Below, one piece after another: positions 17,890-25,345 of a stretch of 64,000 nucleotides of DNA. Origin of the DNA: Carthagonibacter sp032251515. GTDB taxonomy: Bacteria > Gemmatimonadota > Gemmatimonadetes > Palauibacterales > Palauibacteraceae. The DNA lies in contig JAVVDU010000004.1 in assembly GCA_032251515.1 (NCBI GenBank), positions 32,954 to 96,953 on the forward strand. Direction: 5' to 3'. The first letter of the stretch is position 1, and each line of letters begins with the position of its first letter. The notes beneath the pieces are model-generated. The model searched no databases. It had not been told where the DNA came from and saw nothing but the letters and a program-made list of their open reading frames with translations. A program made the position numbers and the translations under genes.

Positions 17890-19691
17890 GAGCCCGTCCC
17901 GCCGTCCGCCGTCCCGCCGTCCGCCGCCCCGCCCCGGTCGCGCAGGCGGCCGACCAGGGCGGCGTCGGGCGCGACGAACACGGTCCGCACTCGCTCGGGC
18001 CGCACCGCGCCCGGCGCCGCGCCGCGGGGCTTGCGCACGTACTTGCGCCGCGTCCAGTCGACGGGCACGGTGCCGCTGGTGCGGGCGCCGCTGTGCACGG
18101 CGGCGGCCATCGCGGCCTCGGCCAGGTCGCGCTCGGGCGGGTTCTGGTCCCGTCGTCCCCAGCGCAGGATCACGTGGGCGCCGCGCTCGTGGCGCGCGTG
18201 CAGCCAGATGTCCTCCGGCGCCGAGTCGTGGAACGTAAGGGCATCGTTGCCTCGCGCCGAGCGGCCGACGCGGATCTCCAGCCCTCCGGAGGACCGCAGC
18301 CGGAGATACGGCCGGCGGTCGCCGGTGTCCTCCGGGCCGCGGCCGCGCCGGCCGCCGGGCCGGGAGCCGGGGGCGTCGGCACCCGCGAGGGCGCGGACCG
18401 CATCGGTCGGTCCCGTCCGGGCCAGCTCCTCCAGTGCCGTCTCGAGCGCCTCGACCTCCCGCGACGTCCTCGCGATGCGGCTCGGGAGCGAGGCGCGCGC
18501 CCTGTCGCGCCGCCGGGCGCGGTCGAATAAGCGTTCCGCGTTGGCGGCGCCGTCCAGCCGGGGGTCCAGCTCCACGTCCCGCTCGCGGCCCTCGAAGTCG
18601 GTCAGGCGGACCGAGGTGGCGCCGCGCGGCAGCTCCCGGAGCCGTGCCAGGAGGAGGTGGCCCGTGTCCCGCAGGGCGTCCGGGTCCGGTCCCTCCTCGA
18701 GCTCCCGACGCAGCGCCGCGCGCCGCCGCCGCGCGCCGCGCAGGTGTCGTCGGAGGCGGCGGGTCAGCGCCTCGGTCTCCTGCTCGACCCGCCGGGAGAC
18801 GCCCGCGGGGCGCCCCGGCGGCGGGGCGTCCTCCGGTATCGCGACCCCGTCGCGCCGGGCCGCTTCCGCCATGGCGGCGAGGAGCGAGACCGCCGGTTCG
18901 GCGTCCGGGATCCCGAGCGCGTGGGGATAGGGTTGCCAGCCGCCGGCCACCGGCAGGAGCCAGGCCTCGGTCCGCGCCGGATCTCCGCCGCGAGCGGCCT
19001 CGCGAAGCTGTCGCCACCGGCCGATCTGGGCGTCCGGCGCCTGCACCGCGTCGCCGGGCGGGCCGAGCAGCCAGGCGGCGTTGAGCGGGCTCGTCCACGC
19101 GACGGAGCGTACCACGTCGCGGGCCCGCTCCGTCGGATCCCCGGCCGCGAGCCGGCGCGTCCACTCGGCGGCTGCGGGGTCCCGGTCCTTCCACAGGCGG
19201 TTCGAGGCCGGCATCCCGTACGGGGCGCCCTCCCGGAGCTCGCGCCCGCCTGCGGTGCGGCGCCACAGCAAGGCCCGGATCCGGCCCTCCTCGACCAGCA
19301 GCGCGTTCCACTGGTTCGTCAGCAGCTCGCACACCAGCGTAGCATCCGGCGCTTCAGCGGCCTCCCGGCGGCGCGGTGGACCGAGCGCCACCACCACGAC
19401 GCGCTCGTCGTGCGGCGCCGAGACGGACCGGACCGGGCGCGCACCGCGGAGCGCGCCGCGGCCGGCGTTCCGGCCCCGGCGATTCTGCAGCGACGGAACG
19501 GGCTCCTGCCACAGCACATGGCCCGCGGTGGGGTGAAGGAGCCAGGCCAGGCGGCTTCCGTCGTCCAGGGCGAGCAGGACGGTCCGGGACTCCGGCCGGA
19601 AGTGCAGCTCCTCGAGCGTCCGGCCCGCCAGCCTCCGCGCCAGCTCGACGGACACGGCGCCGGCCAGGACGGAATCGTATCGGATCGGCAT
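17886..19691 (-). CDS. NFACT family protein (RqcH/Rqc2-like, 'fibronectin-binding' family)
   Basis: Ribosome-associated quality-control factor family that binds split 50S subunits and recruits tRNA-Ala for alanine tailing. The 601-residue protein has an NFACT-N domain (about 1-200), a coiled middle region rich in Arg/Glu, and the NFACT-R domain (DIWLHARHERGAHVILR; VPVDWTRRKYVRKPRGAAPG). At the place where RqcH has an Asp-Arg pair, the sequence reads HDERVVV (residues 94-100), i.e. Glu96-Arg97 by my alignment. The start MPIRYDSVLAGAV at 19691 is chosen because GGAGG lies six bases upstream; an upstream in-frame start at 19742 has no such site. Confidence 0.88.
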   Translation of the reverse strand: MPIRYDSVLAGAVSVELARRLAGRTLEELHFRPESRTVLLALDDGSRLAWLLHPTAGHVLWQEPVPSLQNRRGRNAGRGALRGARPVRSVSAPHDERVVVVALGPPRRREAAEAPDATLVCELLTNQWNALLVEEGRIRALLWRRTAGGRELREGAPYGMPASNRLWKDRDPAAAEWTRRLAAGDPTERARDVVRSVAWTSPLNAAWLLGPPGDAVQAPDAQIGRWRQLREAARGGDPARTEAWLLPVAGGWQPYPHALGIPDAEPAVSLLAAMAEAARRDGVAIPEDAPPPGRPAGVSRRVEQETEALTRRLRRHLRGARRRRAALRRELEEGPDPDALRDTGHLLLARLRELPRGATSVRLTDFEGRERDVELDPRLDGAANAERLFDRARRRDRARASLPSRIARTSREVEALETALEELARTGPTDAVRALAGADAPGSRPGGRRGRGPEDTGDRRPYLRLRSSGGLEIRVGRSARGNDALTFHDSAPEDIWLHARHERGAHVILRWGRRDQNPPERDLAEAAMAAAVHSGARTSGTVPVDWTRRKYVRKPRGAAPGAVRPERVRTVFVAPDAALVGRLRDRGGAADGGTADGGTGS

Positions 19692-19779
19692 GCAGGCCTC
19701 CGGCCGGAGTCGGATGTCCGCCGCGCGAGCGGGCCCGGTCACGGCCGGGACCGGACCGAGCCCCTACGCGGCCCCGGGC

Positions 19780-19808
19780 GTGACCGCGCGGCGGGAGCCG
19801 CATATTCT
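19780..19808 (+). promoter_or_regulatory. Candidate sigma70 promoter for yqeK-LytR_C
   Basis: GTGACC (19780-19785), a 17-base spacer and TATTCT (19803-19808). It lies about 80 bases before the GTG start of yqeK and downstream of any longer reading-frame extension, which supports the short start of that gene. Confidence 0.45.
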
Positions 19809-19890
19809 GGTCTCCGGGCCGGAAGGACAAACTGCGGCCGGGCGCGGCGGGTGCCGCGGAGACGGTCGGCTACGGAAGGCGGGCGAACGG

Positions 19891-20466
19891 GTGGCAGGCG
19901 ATCTGCATCCCCTGATCGAGACGGCCGCGCGGGAGGCGAGGCTGCCGGAGTGGGCGGCCTGCGGCCCGACGCGGCGGGAGCACGCGGCGCGCGTCGCGGA
20001 GCTGCTCGACTCGTGGGCGCGCGAGCTGTCTCTGTCCGAGAGGGAGCGGCGCCGCTGGCGGGCGGCGGGGCATCTCCACGACGCGCTCAAGGACGCTCCA
20101 CCCGCGGAGCTGCGCCCGATCGTGGGGCCCGGCTGGCCCGAGTCGCTGCTGCACGCGCCTGCCTGTGCGGCGCGGCTGGAGCAGGAGGGCGTGCGGGATG
20201 CCGAGCTGCTCACCGCGATCGCCCACCACTCCACTGGCCACCCGGACTTCGAGACGCTGGGGGAGTCGCTCTACCTGGCCGACTTCCTGGAGCCCGGCCG
20301 GCCCGATCCGACGGGCGAGCGTGCCCGCCTTCGGGAGCGACTGCCGGGCGACCGGGTGGAAGTCCTGGCCCGGGTCATGGCGCTGCGCATCCACCACCTC
20401 CTGGAGCGGCGCAGGGCGATCCTGCCCGCGACCCTGGGCCTGTGGAACCGGCTCGCGGCGTCGTGA
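19891..20466 (+). CDS. yqeK: YqeK-like HD-domain hydrolase (symmetrical Ap4A hydrolase family)
   Basis: Predicted bis(5'-nucleosyl)-tetraphosphatase of the YqeK family, 191 residues from GTG at 19891. The metal ligands of the HD fold are visible: REHAARVAELL (His), GHLHDALKD (His-Asp) and IAHHSTGHP (His-His). The family hallmark SLYLADFLEPGRPD follows. An in-frame extension back to 19690 would overlap the divergent NFACT start and precede the likely promoter, so the shorter form is preferred; the exact start is uncertain because no strong Shine-Dalgarno sequence is seen. Its stop overlaps the next gene's GTG (GTGA). Confidence 0.85.
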   Translation: MAGDLHPLIETAAREARLPEWAACGPTRREHAARVAELLDSWARELSLSERERRRWRAAGHLHDALKDAPPAELRPIVGPGWPESLLHAPACAARLEQEGVRDAELLTAIAHHSTGHPDFETLGESLYLADFLEPGRPDPTGERARLRERLPGDRVEVLARVMALRIHHLLERRRAILPATLGLWNRLAAS

Positions 20467-20918
20467 GGAACGCCGGACGGGCGGCCGGCCGGGCCGTCAT
20501 GGCGCTCGCCGCCGCCGCGGCGCTCGTCGCCGCGCTGTGGCTGGCCCCGGGGGATGGCGAGGGAGAGCGGCAGCCCGGGCGGGAAGACGCCGCCGTGCCC
20601 GACATCCCGATGGACGTGCAGCGCCGGCGCATCCGCGTAGAGGTCCTGAACGGGGCCGGCGACGCGGGAGCGGCGGCGCGGGTCACCGAGCGGCTGCGCA
20701 GCGCCGGGTTCGACGTGAAGACGTACGGGAACGCCGCCGCGTTCGGTCACGCGGAGACCCTGGTGCTGGACCGGTCGGGCCGCGCGGACGCGGCCGCCGC
20801 CGTGGCGCGCGAGCTCGGCGGGGCCGAGCTCCGGGCCGACCTCGACTCGGCGCTGCACCTCGACGCGACGGTCGTGCTGGGCGCCGACTGGCGGGCGCGC
20901 CTGGCTACGGAGCCGTGA
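20463..20918 (+). CDS. Membrane-anchored LytR C-terminal domain protein
   Basis: A 151-residue protein with one N-terminal membrane segment (MALAAAAALVAALWLAP, about residues 13-29), a short charged linker, and a LytR_C-type domain starting at RIRVEVLNGAGDAGAAARVTERLRSAGFDV. This domain accompanies LCP cell-wall ligases and YqeK in many bacteria, but no LCP catalytic domain is present here. The GTG start is coupled to yqeK through GTGA. Role inferred: envelope-associated accessory protein; molecular function unknown. Confidence 0.82.
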   Translation: MRNAGRAAGRAVMALAAAAALVAALWLAPGDGEGERQPGREDAAVPDIPMDVQRRRIRVEVLNGAGDAGAAARVTERLRSAGFDVKTYGNAAAFGHAETLVLDRSGRADAAAAVARELGGAELRADLDSALHLDATVVLGADWRARLATEP

Positions 20919-20935
20919 CGGGCGCGCCCGGCCGC

Positions 20936-22039
20936 TCAGGTCCCGCGGGCCGCGATCTCGCGCTCGAGCCGCAACTGGCCGCAGGCCGCGGCGATGTCGA
21001 GGCCGCGCGGCGTCCGCACCGCCGCAGGGATGCCCGCCGCCTCCAGCTCCGCGCGGAACGCGGCGATGGCGGTCGGGGTGCTCGTCCTCCAGTCCCGACC
21101 CGGGATGGGATTCCAGGGGATCAGGTTCACGAACACGCGGAGGCCGTCGAGGAGCGCCGCGAGACGGCGCGCCAGGCCGGGCGAGTCGTTCACGTCCCGG
21201 ATCAGAGCGTACTCGATCGAGATGCGCCGCCCCCTGCGCGACTGGTAGGTCCGCATCGCCTCCACGAGCGCCGGGAGCGGATAGCGCTTCTCGACCGGCA
21301 TCAGGTCGCGGCGCAGGTCTTGGTCGGGCGCGTGGAGGGACACGGCGAGGCGGAACGGCTCGGGCCGCTCGGCGAGCGCGAGGATGCCCGGGATGATGCC
21401 CACGGTCGAGACGGTGATCCGGCGGGCCCCCAGCCCGAACCCGGCGTGCAGCACCGAGAGCGACGTGAACACGGCATCCGGGTTCGCGAACGGCTCTCCC
21501 ATGCCCATGTAGACGACGTTCGCGATGCCGGCTCCGTACTCCCGCAGGGCCACGCGATCCGCGTCCCGGAACTGTCCGGCGATCTCGGCCGGCCGGAGCT
21601 GCCGGCGGAACCCGAAGTCGCCGGTGGCGCAGAACCGGCAGCCGAGGGCGCACCCGGCCTGCGAGGAGAGGCACAGGGTGATCCGGTCGCCGTCCGGGAT
21701 GAGAACCGACTCGACCTGCTCTCCGTCGTCGAGCCGCCACAGGTGCTTCAGCGTCCCGTCGGCGGCGCGGGCCTCGAAGGACGGCTCCGCCGCGGCGAGA
21801 CGGAACCGGTCGGCGAGCGAGGTCCGGAGCTCGAGCGGCAGGTTCGTCATGTCGGCGAACGCGGTGCAGCGGTGCCCGTAGACCCACTCCAGCACCTGGC
21901 CGGTCCGCCAGGCGGGCTCGCCGAGCTCTGCCAGCGTGGCGGTGAGCACGGCCCGCGCCGCCTCCGGCTCCAGGCCGAGCAGCTCCGGCCGCCGGGCGGT
22001 GCCGGCGCCCTCTCCGTCGCTCATCGCCGGGCCCGGCAC
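20936..22039 (-). CDS. rlmN: Dual-specificity 23S rRNA/tRNA adenine-C2 methyltransferase (radical SAM)
   Basis: Methylates A2503 of 23S rRNA and A37 of some tRNAs. The 367-residue protein holds the radical-SAM triad Cys130-Cys134-Cys137 (QAGCALGCRFCATG) and the SAM-contact sequence MGMGEPFAN. The C-terminal methyl-carrying cysteine is in AAACGQLRLE. GTG at 22039 or ATG at 22024 could be the start; neither has a clear Shine-Dalgarno sequence. It is divergent from the vanZ-like gene with only 26 bases between starts, so leaderless or overlapping transcription is likely. Confidence 0.95.
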   Translation of the reverse strand: MPGPAMSDGEGAGTARRPELLGLEPEAARAVLTATLAELGEPAWRTGQVLEWVYGHRCTAFADMTNLPLELRTSLADRFRLAAAEPSFEARAADGTLKHLWRLDDGEQVESVLIPDGDRITLCLSSQAGCALGCRFCATGDFGFRRQLRPAEIAGQFRDADRVALREYGAGIANVVYMGMGEPFANPDAVFTSLSVLHAGFGLGARRITVSTVGIIPGILALAERPEPFRLAVSLHAPDQDLRRDLMPVEKRYPLPALVEAMRTYQSRRGRRISIEYALIRDVNDSPGLARRLAALLDGLRVFVNLIPWNPIPGRDWRTSTPTAIAAFRAELEAAGIPAAVRTPRGLDIAAACGQLRLEREIAARGT

Positions 22040-22065
22040 GGGGGCGCGCCACGGGAAAGGGCAAC

Positions 22066-22485
22066 GTGAGGATCTCGCGTCCCCGGACGTCCGTCGTCGC
22101 CTGGGCGGTCCTCATCCTGGCGCTCACCAGCGTGCCGGGCGGGGCCGTTCCGGGGCCGGCGGTCCCGGGTCTCGACAAGATCGTGCACGGTCTCCTCTAC
22201 TTCGTCCTCGGGCTCCTCGTCGGGCGCCCGGCTGCCGGTCCGCGGCCGGCGGACCGGGAAGGCCCCGGCTCCGCCGCTCCGCCCTCCGGCTGGCTCCTGG
22301 TCGCGACTCTCGCCATCTTCGCAGCTTCGGACGAGCTTCACCAGCGGTGGATCCCGGGCCGCGATCCCTCCCTCGCCGACTGGGCGGCGGACGTGATCGG
22401 GGCGACGGCGGGCCTGCTGGCGGCGCGCGTCGTCCGGGGGCGACGGGAGCGACGACACGGCGGGAGGGAGGACGAAGCACCTTGA
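22066..22485 (+). CDS. VanZ-like small membrane protein
   Basis: A 139-residue protein with the VanZ family pattern: first helix VVAWAVLILALTSVPG, then LDKIVHGLLYFVLGLLVGR, a third helix WLLVATLAIFAASDELHQR with the conserved acidic-His motif, IPGRDPSLADWAADVIGATAG and a basic tail. VanZ-like proteins are associated with glycopeptide tolerance and envelope functions, but most have no tested role. GTG start after AAGGG. Its stop overlaps the TTG start of aspS (TTGA), so the two are probably co-translated. Confidence 0.85.
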   Translation: MRISRPRTSVVAWAVLILALTSVPGGAVPGPAVPGLDKIVHGLLYFVLGLLVGRPAAGPRPADREGPGSAAPPSGWLLVATLAIFAASDELHQRWIPGRDPSLADWAADVIGATAGLLAARVVRGRRERRHGGREDEAP

Positions 22486-24296
22486 GCGACAGCGAGATCG
22501 GAGTTCCCGGGCCGACGGCGTGGCGGGACATCGCCTGCGGGCGTCTGCGCGCTTCCGACGCCGGACGCCGGGTCCGGCTCGCCGGCTGGGTGCACCGGAG
22601 ACGGGACCTGGGCGGGCTCGTGTTCCTGCACCTGCGGGACCGGACCGGCCGCGTCCAGCTCTCCATCGGTCCCGACTGGACGCCGCCGGAAGACCTCGCC
22701 CGCGTGGCGGACCTGAGCCCGGAGGACGTCCTCTCCGTCGAAGGAGAGGTGGCGCTCCGGCCGGCCGACGCGGTTCTCGCCGATCTCGCCACCGGCGAAG
22801 TGGAGGTGCGGGTGACCCGCCTCGAACGGCTCGCCGCGGCCGATCCGCTGCCCATCCTCGTCGCCGTTCCCCCGGAGGAGGCCCTCCCGTCCGAGGAACT
22901 CCGCCTGCGGCACCGGGTGCTCGACCTGCGGCGGCCGGAGATCCAGCGCAACTTCGAGGTACGGCACCGCGCCACCGCCGCGGCGCGCGCCGCCCTGTCG
23001 GCGGAGGGATTCCTCGAGATCGAGACCCCGTTCCTCACGCGGCGCACGCCGGAGGGGGCGCGTGACTACCTGGTGCCCAGCCGCGTGCACCCGGGCGAGT
23101 TCTACGCTCTGCCGCAGTCCCCGCAGCTCTACAAGCAGCTCCTGATGGTCGCGGGCTTCGACCGCTACTTTCAGGTGGCGCGGTGCCTGCGCGACGAGGA
23201 CCTGCGGGCGGACCGGCAGCCCGAGTTCACCCAGATCGACGTGGAGATGGCCTTCGCCGGCGAGGAGGACATCTTCGGGGTGTGCGAGCGCATGCTGGCC
23301 CGAATGTACGCGGAGGCGCTGGACGAGGAGCTGCCCATCCCGTTTCCCCGCATGCCGTGGGCCGAGGCGCTGGAGGCCTACGGGACCGACAAGCCCGACC
23401 TGCGCATTCCGTGGCGGATCGAGGATTTCTCCGACGACCTGCGCGGCCTCGGGTTCGGGATCGTCGACGGGGTGCTCGCGGCCGGCGGCCGGGTGCGCGG
23501 GTTCACGGCGCGCGGCGGCGCGGAGCTCTCACGGACCCGCCTCGCCGGACTGGAGGAGCGGGCCCGGGCGCACGGGGCGAAGGGGGTCCTGTGGCTGAAG
23601 CGGCAGCCGGACGGCTGGTCGGGCCCGCCCGCCCGCTTCCTGGAGGGGACGCCGGGCGATGCGCTGGCGTCCCGGCACGACGTCCAGCCGGGCGATCTCG
23701 TCCTGCTCGTGGCGGGCCCCGACGCGGAAACCTCCCGGCCGCTGGACGCCCTGCGGCGGGCGGCGGCGGTGGAGCTGGGGGCCGTGTCGGCCCGTGCGGC
23801 GTGGACCTGGGTGACCGACTTCCCGCTGTTCGAGGCCGACCCGGAGACCGGCGCGCCGGTGGCCAGCCACCACCCGTTCACGATGCCGGCCGAGGCGAAC
23901 CCGGAGACGATCCTCGCCGACCCGCTGTCGGTGGGATCGCGCGCCTACGACCTGGTGCTCGACGGCACGGAGCTGGCCAGCGGCAGCATCCGCTGCCACG
24001 ATCCGGCCGTGCAGAGGGCGATCCTCGGCGTCCTGGGGATGGACGCCGAGGAGATCGAGAGCCGGTTCGGCTTCCTGCTCGAGGCCTTCCGATTCGGCGT
24101 CCCGCCGCACGGCGGGTTCGCCATGGGGCTGGACAGGCTCGTCGCGATGATGGTGGGGGTCACGTCGATCCGCGACGTCATCGCGTTTCCCAAGACCACG
24201 GCGGCCCGGGGCCTCCTCGAAGGAGCGCCTTCCCCGATCGGGGCGGACGAGCTCGCGGAGCTGGGACTGCGGTTCCGGGACGGAGGCGGCCCGTGA
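22482..24296 (+). CDS. aspS: Aspartyl-tRNA synthetase
   Basis: Class II synthetase charging tRNA-Asp (and perhaps tRNA-Asn if a GatCAB pathway exists), 604 residues. It has the N-terminal OB anticodon domain (RVRLAGWVHRRRDLGGLVFLHLRDR), motif 2 (FQVARCLRDEDLRADRQPEFTQ), the bacterial GAD insertion (about residues 290-420) and motif 3 (GFAMGLDRLVAMM). The start is taken as TTG at 22482, overlapping the vanZ stop; upstream in-frame sequence lies over rlmN and does not look like protein. Confidence 0.96.
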   Translation: MSDSEIGVPGPTAWRDIACGRLRASDAGRRVRLAGWVHRRRDLGGLVFLHLRDRTGRVQLSIGPDWTPPEDLARVADLSPEDVLSVEGEVALRPADAVLADLATGEVEVRVTRLERLAAADPLPILVAVPPEEALPSEELRLRHRVLDLRRPEIQRNFEVRHRATAAARAALSAEGFLEIETPFLTRRTPEGARDYLVPSRVHPGEFYALPQSPQLYKQLLMVAGFDRYFQVARCLRDEDLRADRQPEFTQIDVEMAFAGEEDIFGVCERMLARMYAEALDEELPIPFPRMPWAEALEAYGTDKPDLRIPWRIEDFSDDLRGLGFGIVDGVLAAGGRVRGFTARGGAELSRTRLAGLEERARAHGAKGVLWLKRQPDGWSGPPARFLEGTPGDALASRHDVQPGDLVLLVAGPDAETSRPLDALRRAAAVELGAVSARAAWTWVTDFPLFEADPETGAPVASHHPFTMPAEANPETILADPLSVGSRAYDLVLDGTELASGSIRCHDPAVQRAILGVLGMDAEEIESRFGFLLEAFRFGVPPHGGFAMGLDRLVAMMVGVTSIRDVIAFPKTTAARGLLEGAPSPIGADELAELGLRFRDGGGP

Positions 24297-24325
24297 GCGG
24301 GCGAACCCACGCGCGGCGGTCGTAG

Positions 24326-25345
24326 ATGCCCGACGAAGAGACGAACGTCCTGTCCGAGGCGCCGCTCGAGGCGCCCGTCATCCAGCATCGCCTGCCGGCC
24401 GCGGGGGCCGATCCGCTCCTTCTCGCCGGGGTGAACGACGCGCACCTCAAGACGCTGGCCCGCCTGGGAGACTGCCGGGTGATCCTGCGCGGCGACCAGG
24501 TCACGCTGTCGGGCGCGGTCGAGGCGGTGGAGCGCTGCACCCCCGTCGCGCACCGCATGATCCGGCTCGCGCGCCTGCGCCGCCCGTTCGACGCGGCGGA
24601 CGTGGAGCGGTTCTTCCACGAGGCGGAGCGCCGCCCGATGGACGTGGACGAAACGGCGGAAGAGGAGACCCTGGCCCTGCCCGGCGCGCGGAAGGTGATC
24701 CGCCCGAAGTCGGACGGCCAGAGGGCCTACCTGGCCGCGATCCGCGAGCACGACATCGCCATCGGCATCGGGCCGGCCGGCACGGGCAAGACCTATCTGG
24801 CCGTCGCGATGGCCGTGGACGCGCTGATGCGGAAGCGCGTGCGGCGGATCATCCTGACCCGCCCGGCCGTGGAGGCGGGAGAGGCGCTCGGCTTCCTGCC
24901 GGGAGACATCCGCGAGAAGGTCGACCCCTACCTGCGGCCCCTGTACGACGCCCTCGAGGACATGCTGCCGCCCGAGCGGGTGCGCCGGGCGATCGAGGAG
25001 CACACGATCGAGGTGGCTCCGCTCGCCTACATGCGTGGCCGCACCCTCTCGGATGCGTTTCTCATCCTGGACGAGGCACAGAACGCCACCACGGCCCAGA
25101 TGAAGATGTTCCTGACGCGCCTCGGCCTGAACTCGCGCACCGTGATCACGGGAGACAAGACGCAGATCGACCTCGCGCGGCGCGAGGAGTCGGGGCTGCT
25201 CGACATCGAGCGCGTGCTGCGGCGCGTGGACGGGATCGCCTTCGTCTATCTCGAGGAGGCGGACGTCGTACGGCACCGGCTCGTGAAGGACATCATCCGG
25301 GCGTACGCCGAGCGGGACGACCCCGGCACGGAGCGGTCGCCGTGA
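24326..25345 (+). CDS. phoH: PhoH-like ATPase
   Basis: A 339-residue PhoH family P-loop ATPase, probably involved in RNA processing or ribosome maturation together with YbeY. After an N-terminal KH-like region come Walker A GPAGTGKT (149-156) and Walker B FLILDEAQN. The sensor-like blocks VITGDKTQIDL and GLLDIERVLRRVDGI complete the fold. It is followed by the pgpH-like gene with a GTGA overlap, and by ybeY, a conserved bacterial arrangement (phoH-pgpH-ybeY). Confidence 0.95.
   Translation: MPDEETNVLSEAPLEAPVIQHRLPAAGADPLLLAGVNDAHLKTLARLGDCRVILRGDQVTLSGAVEAVERCTPVAHRMIRLARLRRPFDAADVERFFHEAERRPMDVDETAEEETLALPGARKVIRPKSDGQRAYLAAIREHDIAIGIGPAGTGKTYLAVAMAVDALMRKRVRRIILTRPAVEAGEALGFLPGDIREKVDPYLRPLYDALEDMLPPERVRRAIEEHTIEVAPLAYMRGRTLSDAFLILDEAQNATTAQMKMFLTRLGLNSRTVITGDKTQIDLARREESGLLDIERVLRRVDGIAFVYLEEADVVRHRLVKDIIRAYAERDDPGTERSP

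Noticed and set aside
16177..19332. 1051-codon open frame on the minus strand
   Set aside because: It overlaps the M28 peptidase antisense and the NFACT gene out of frame; no recognisable domain.
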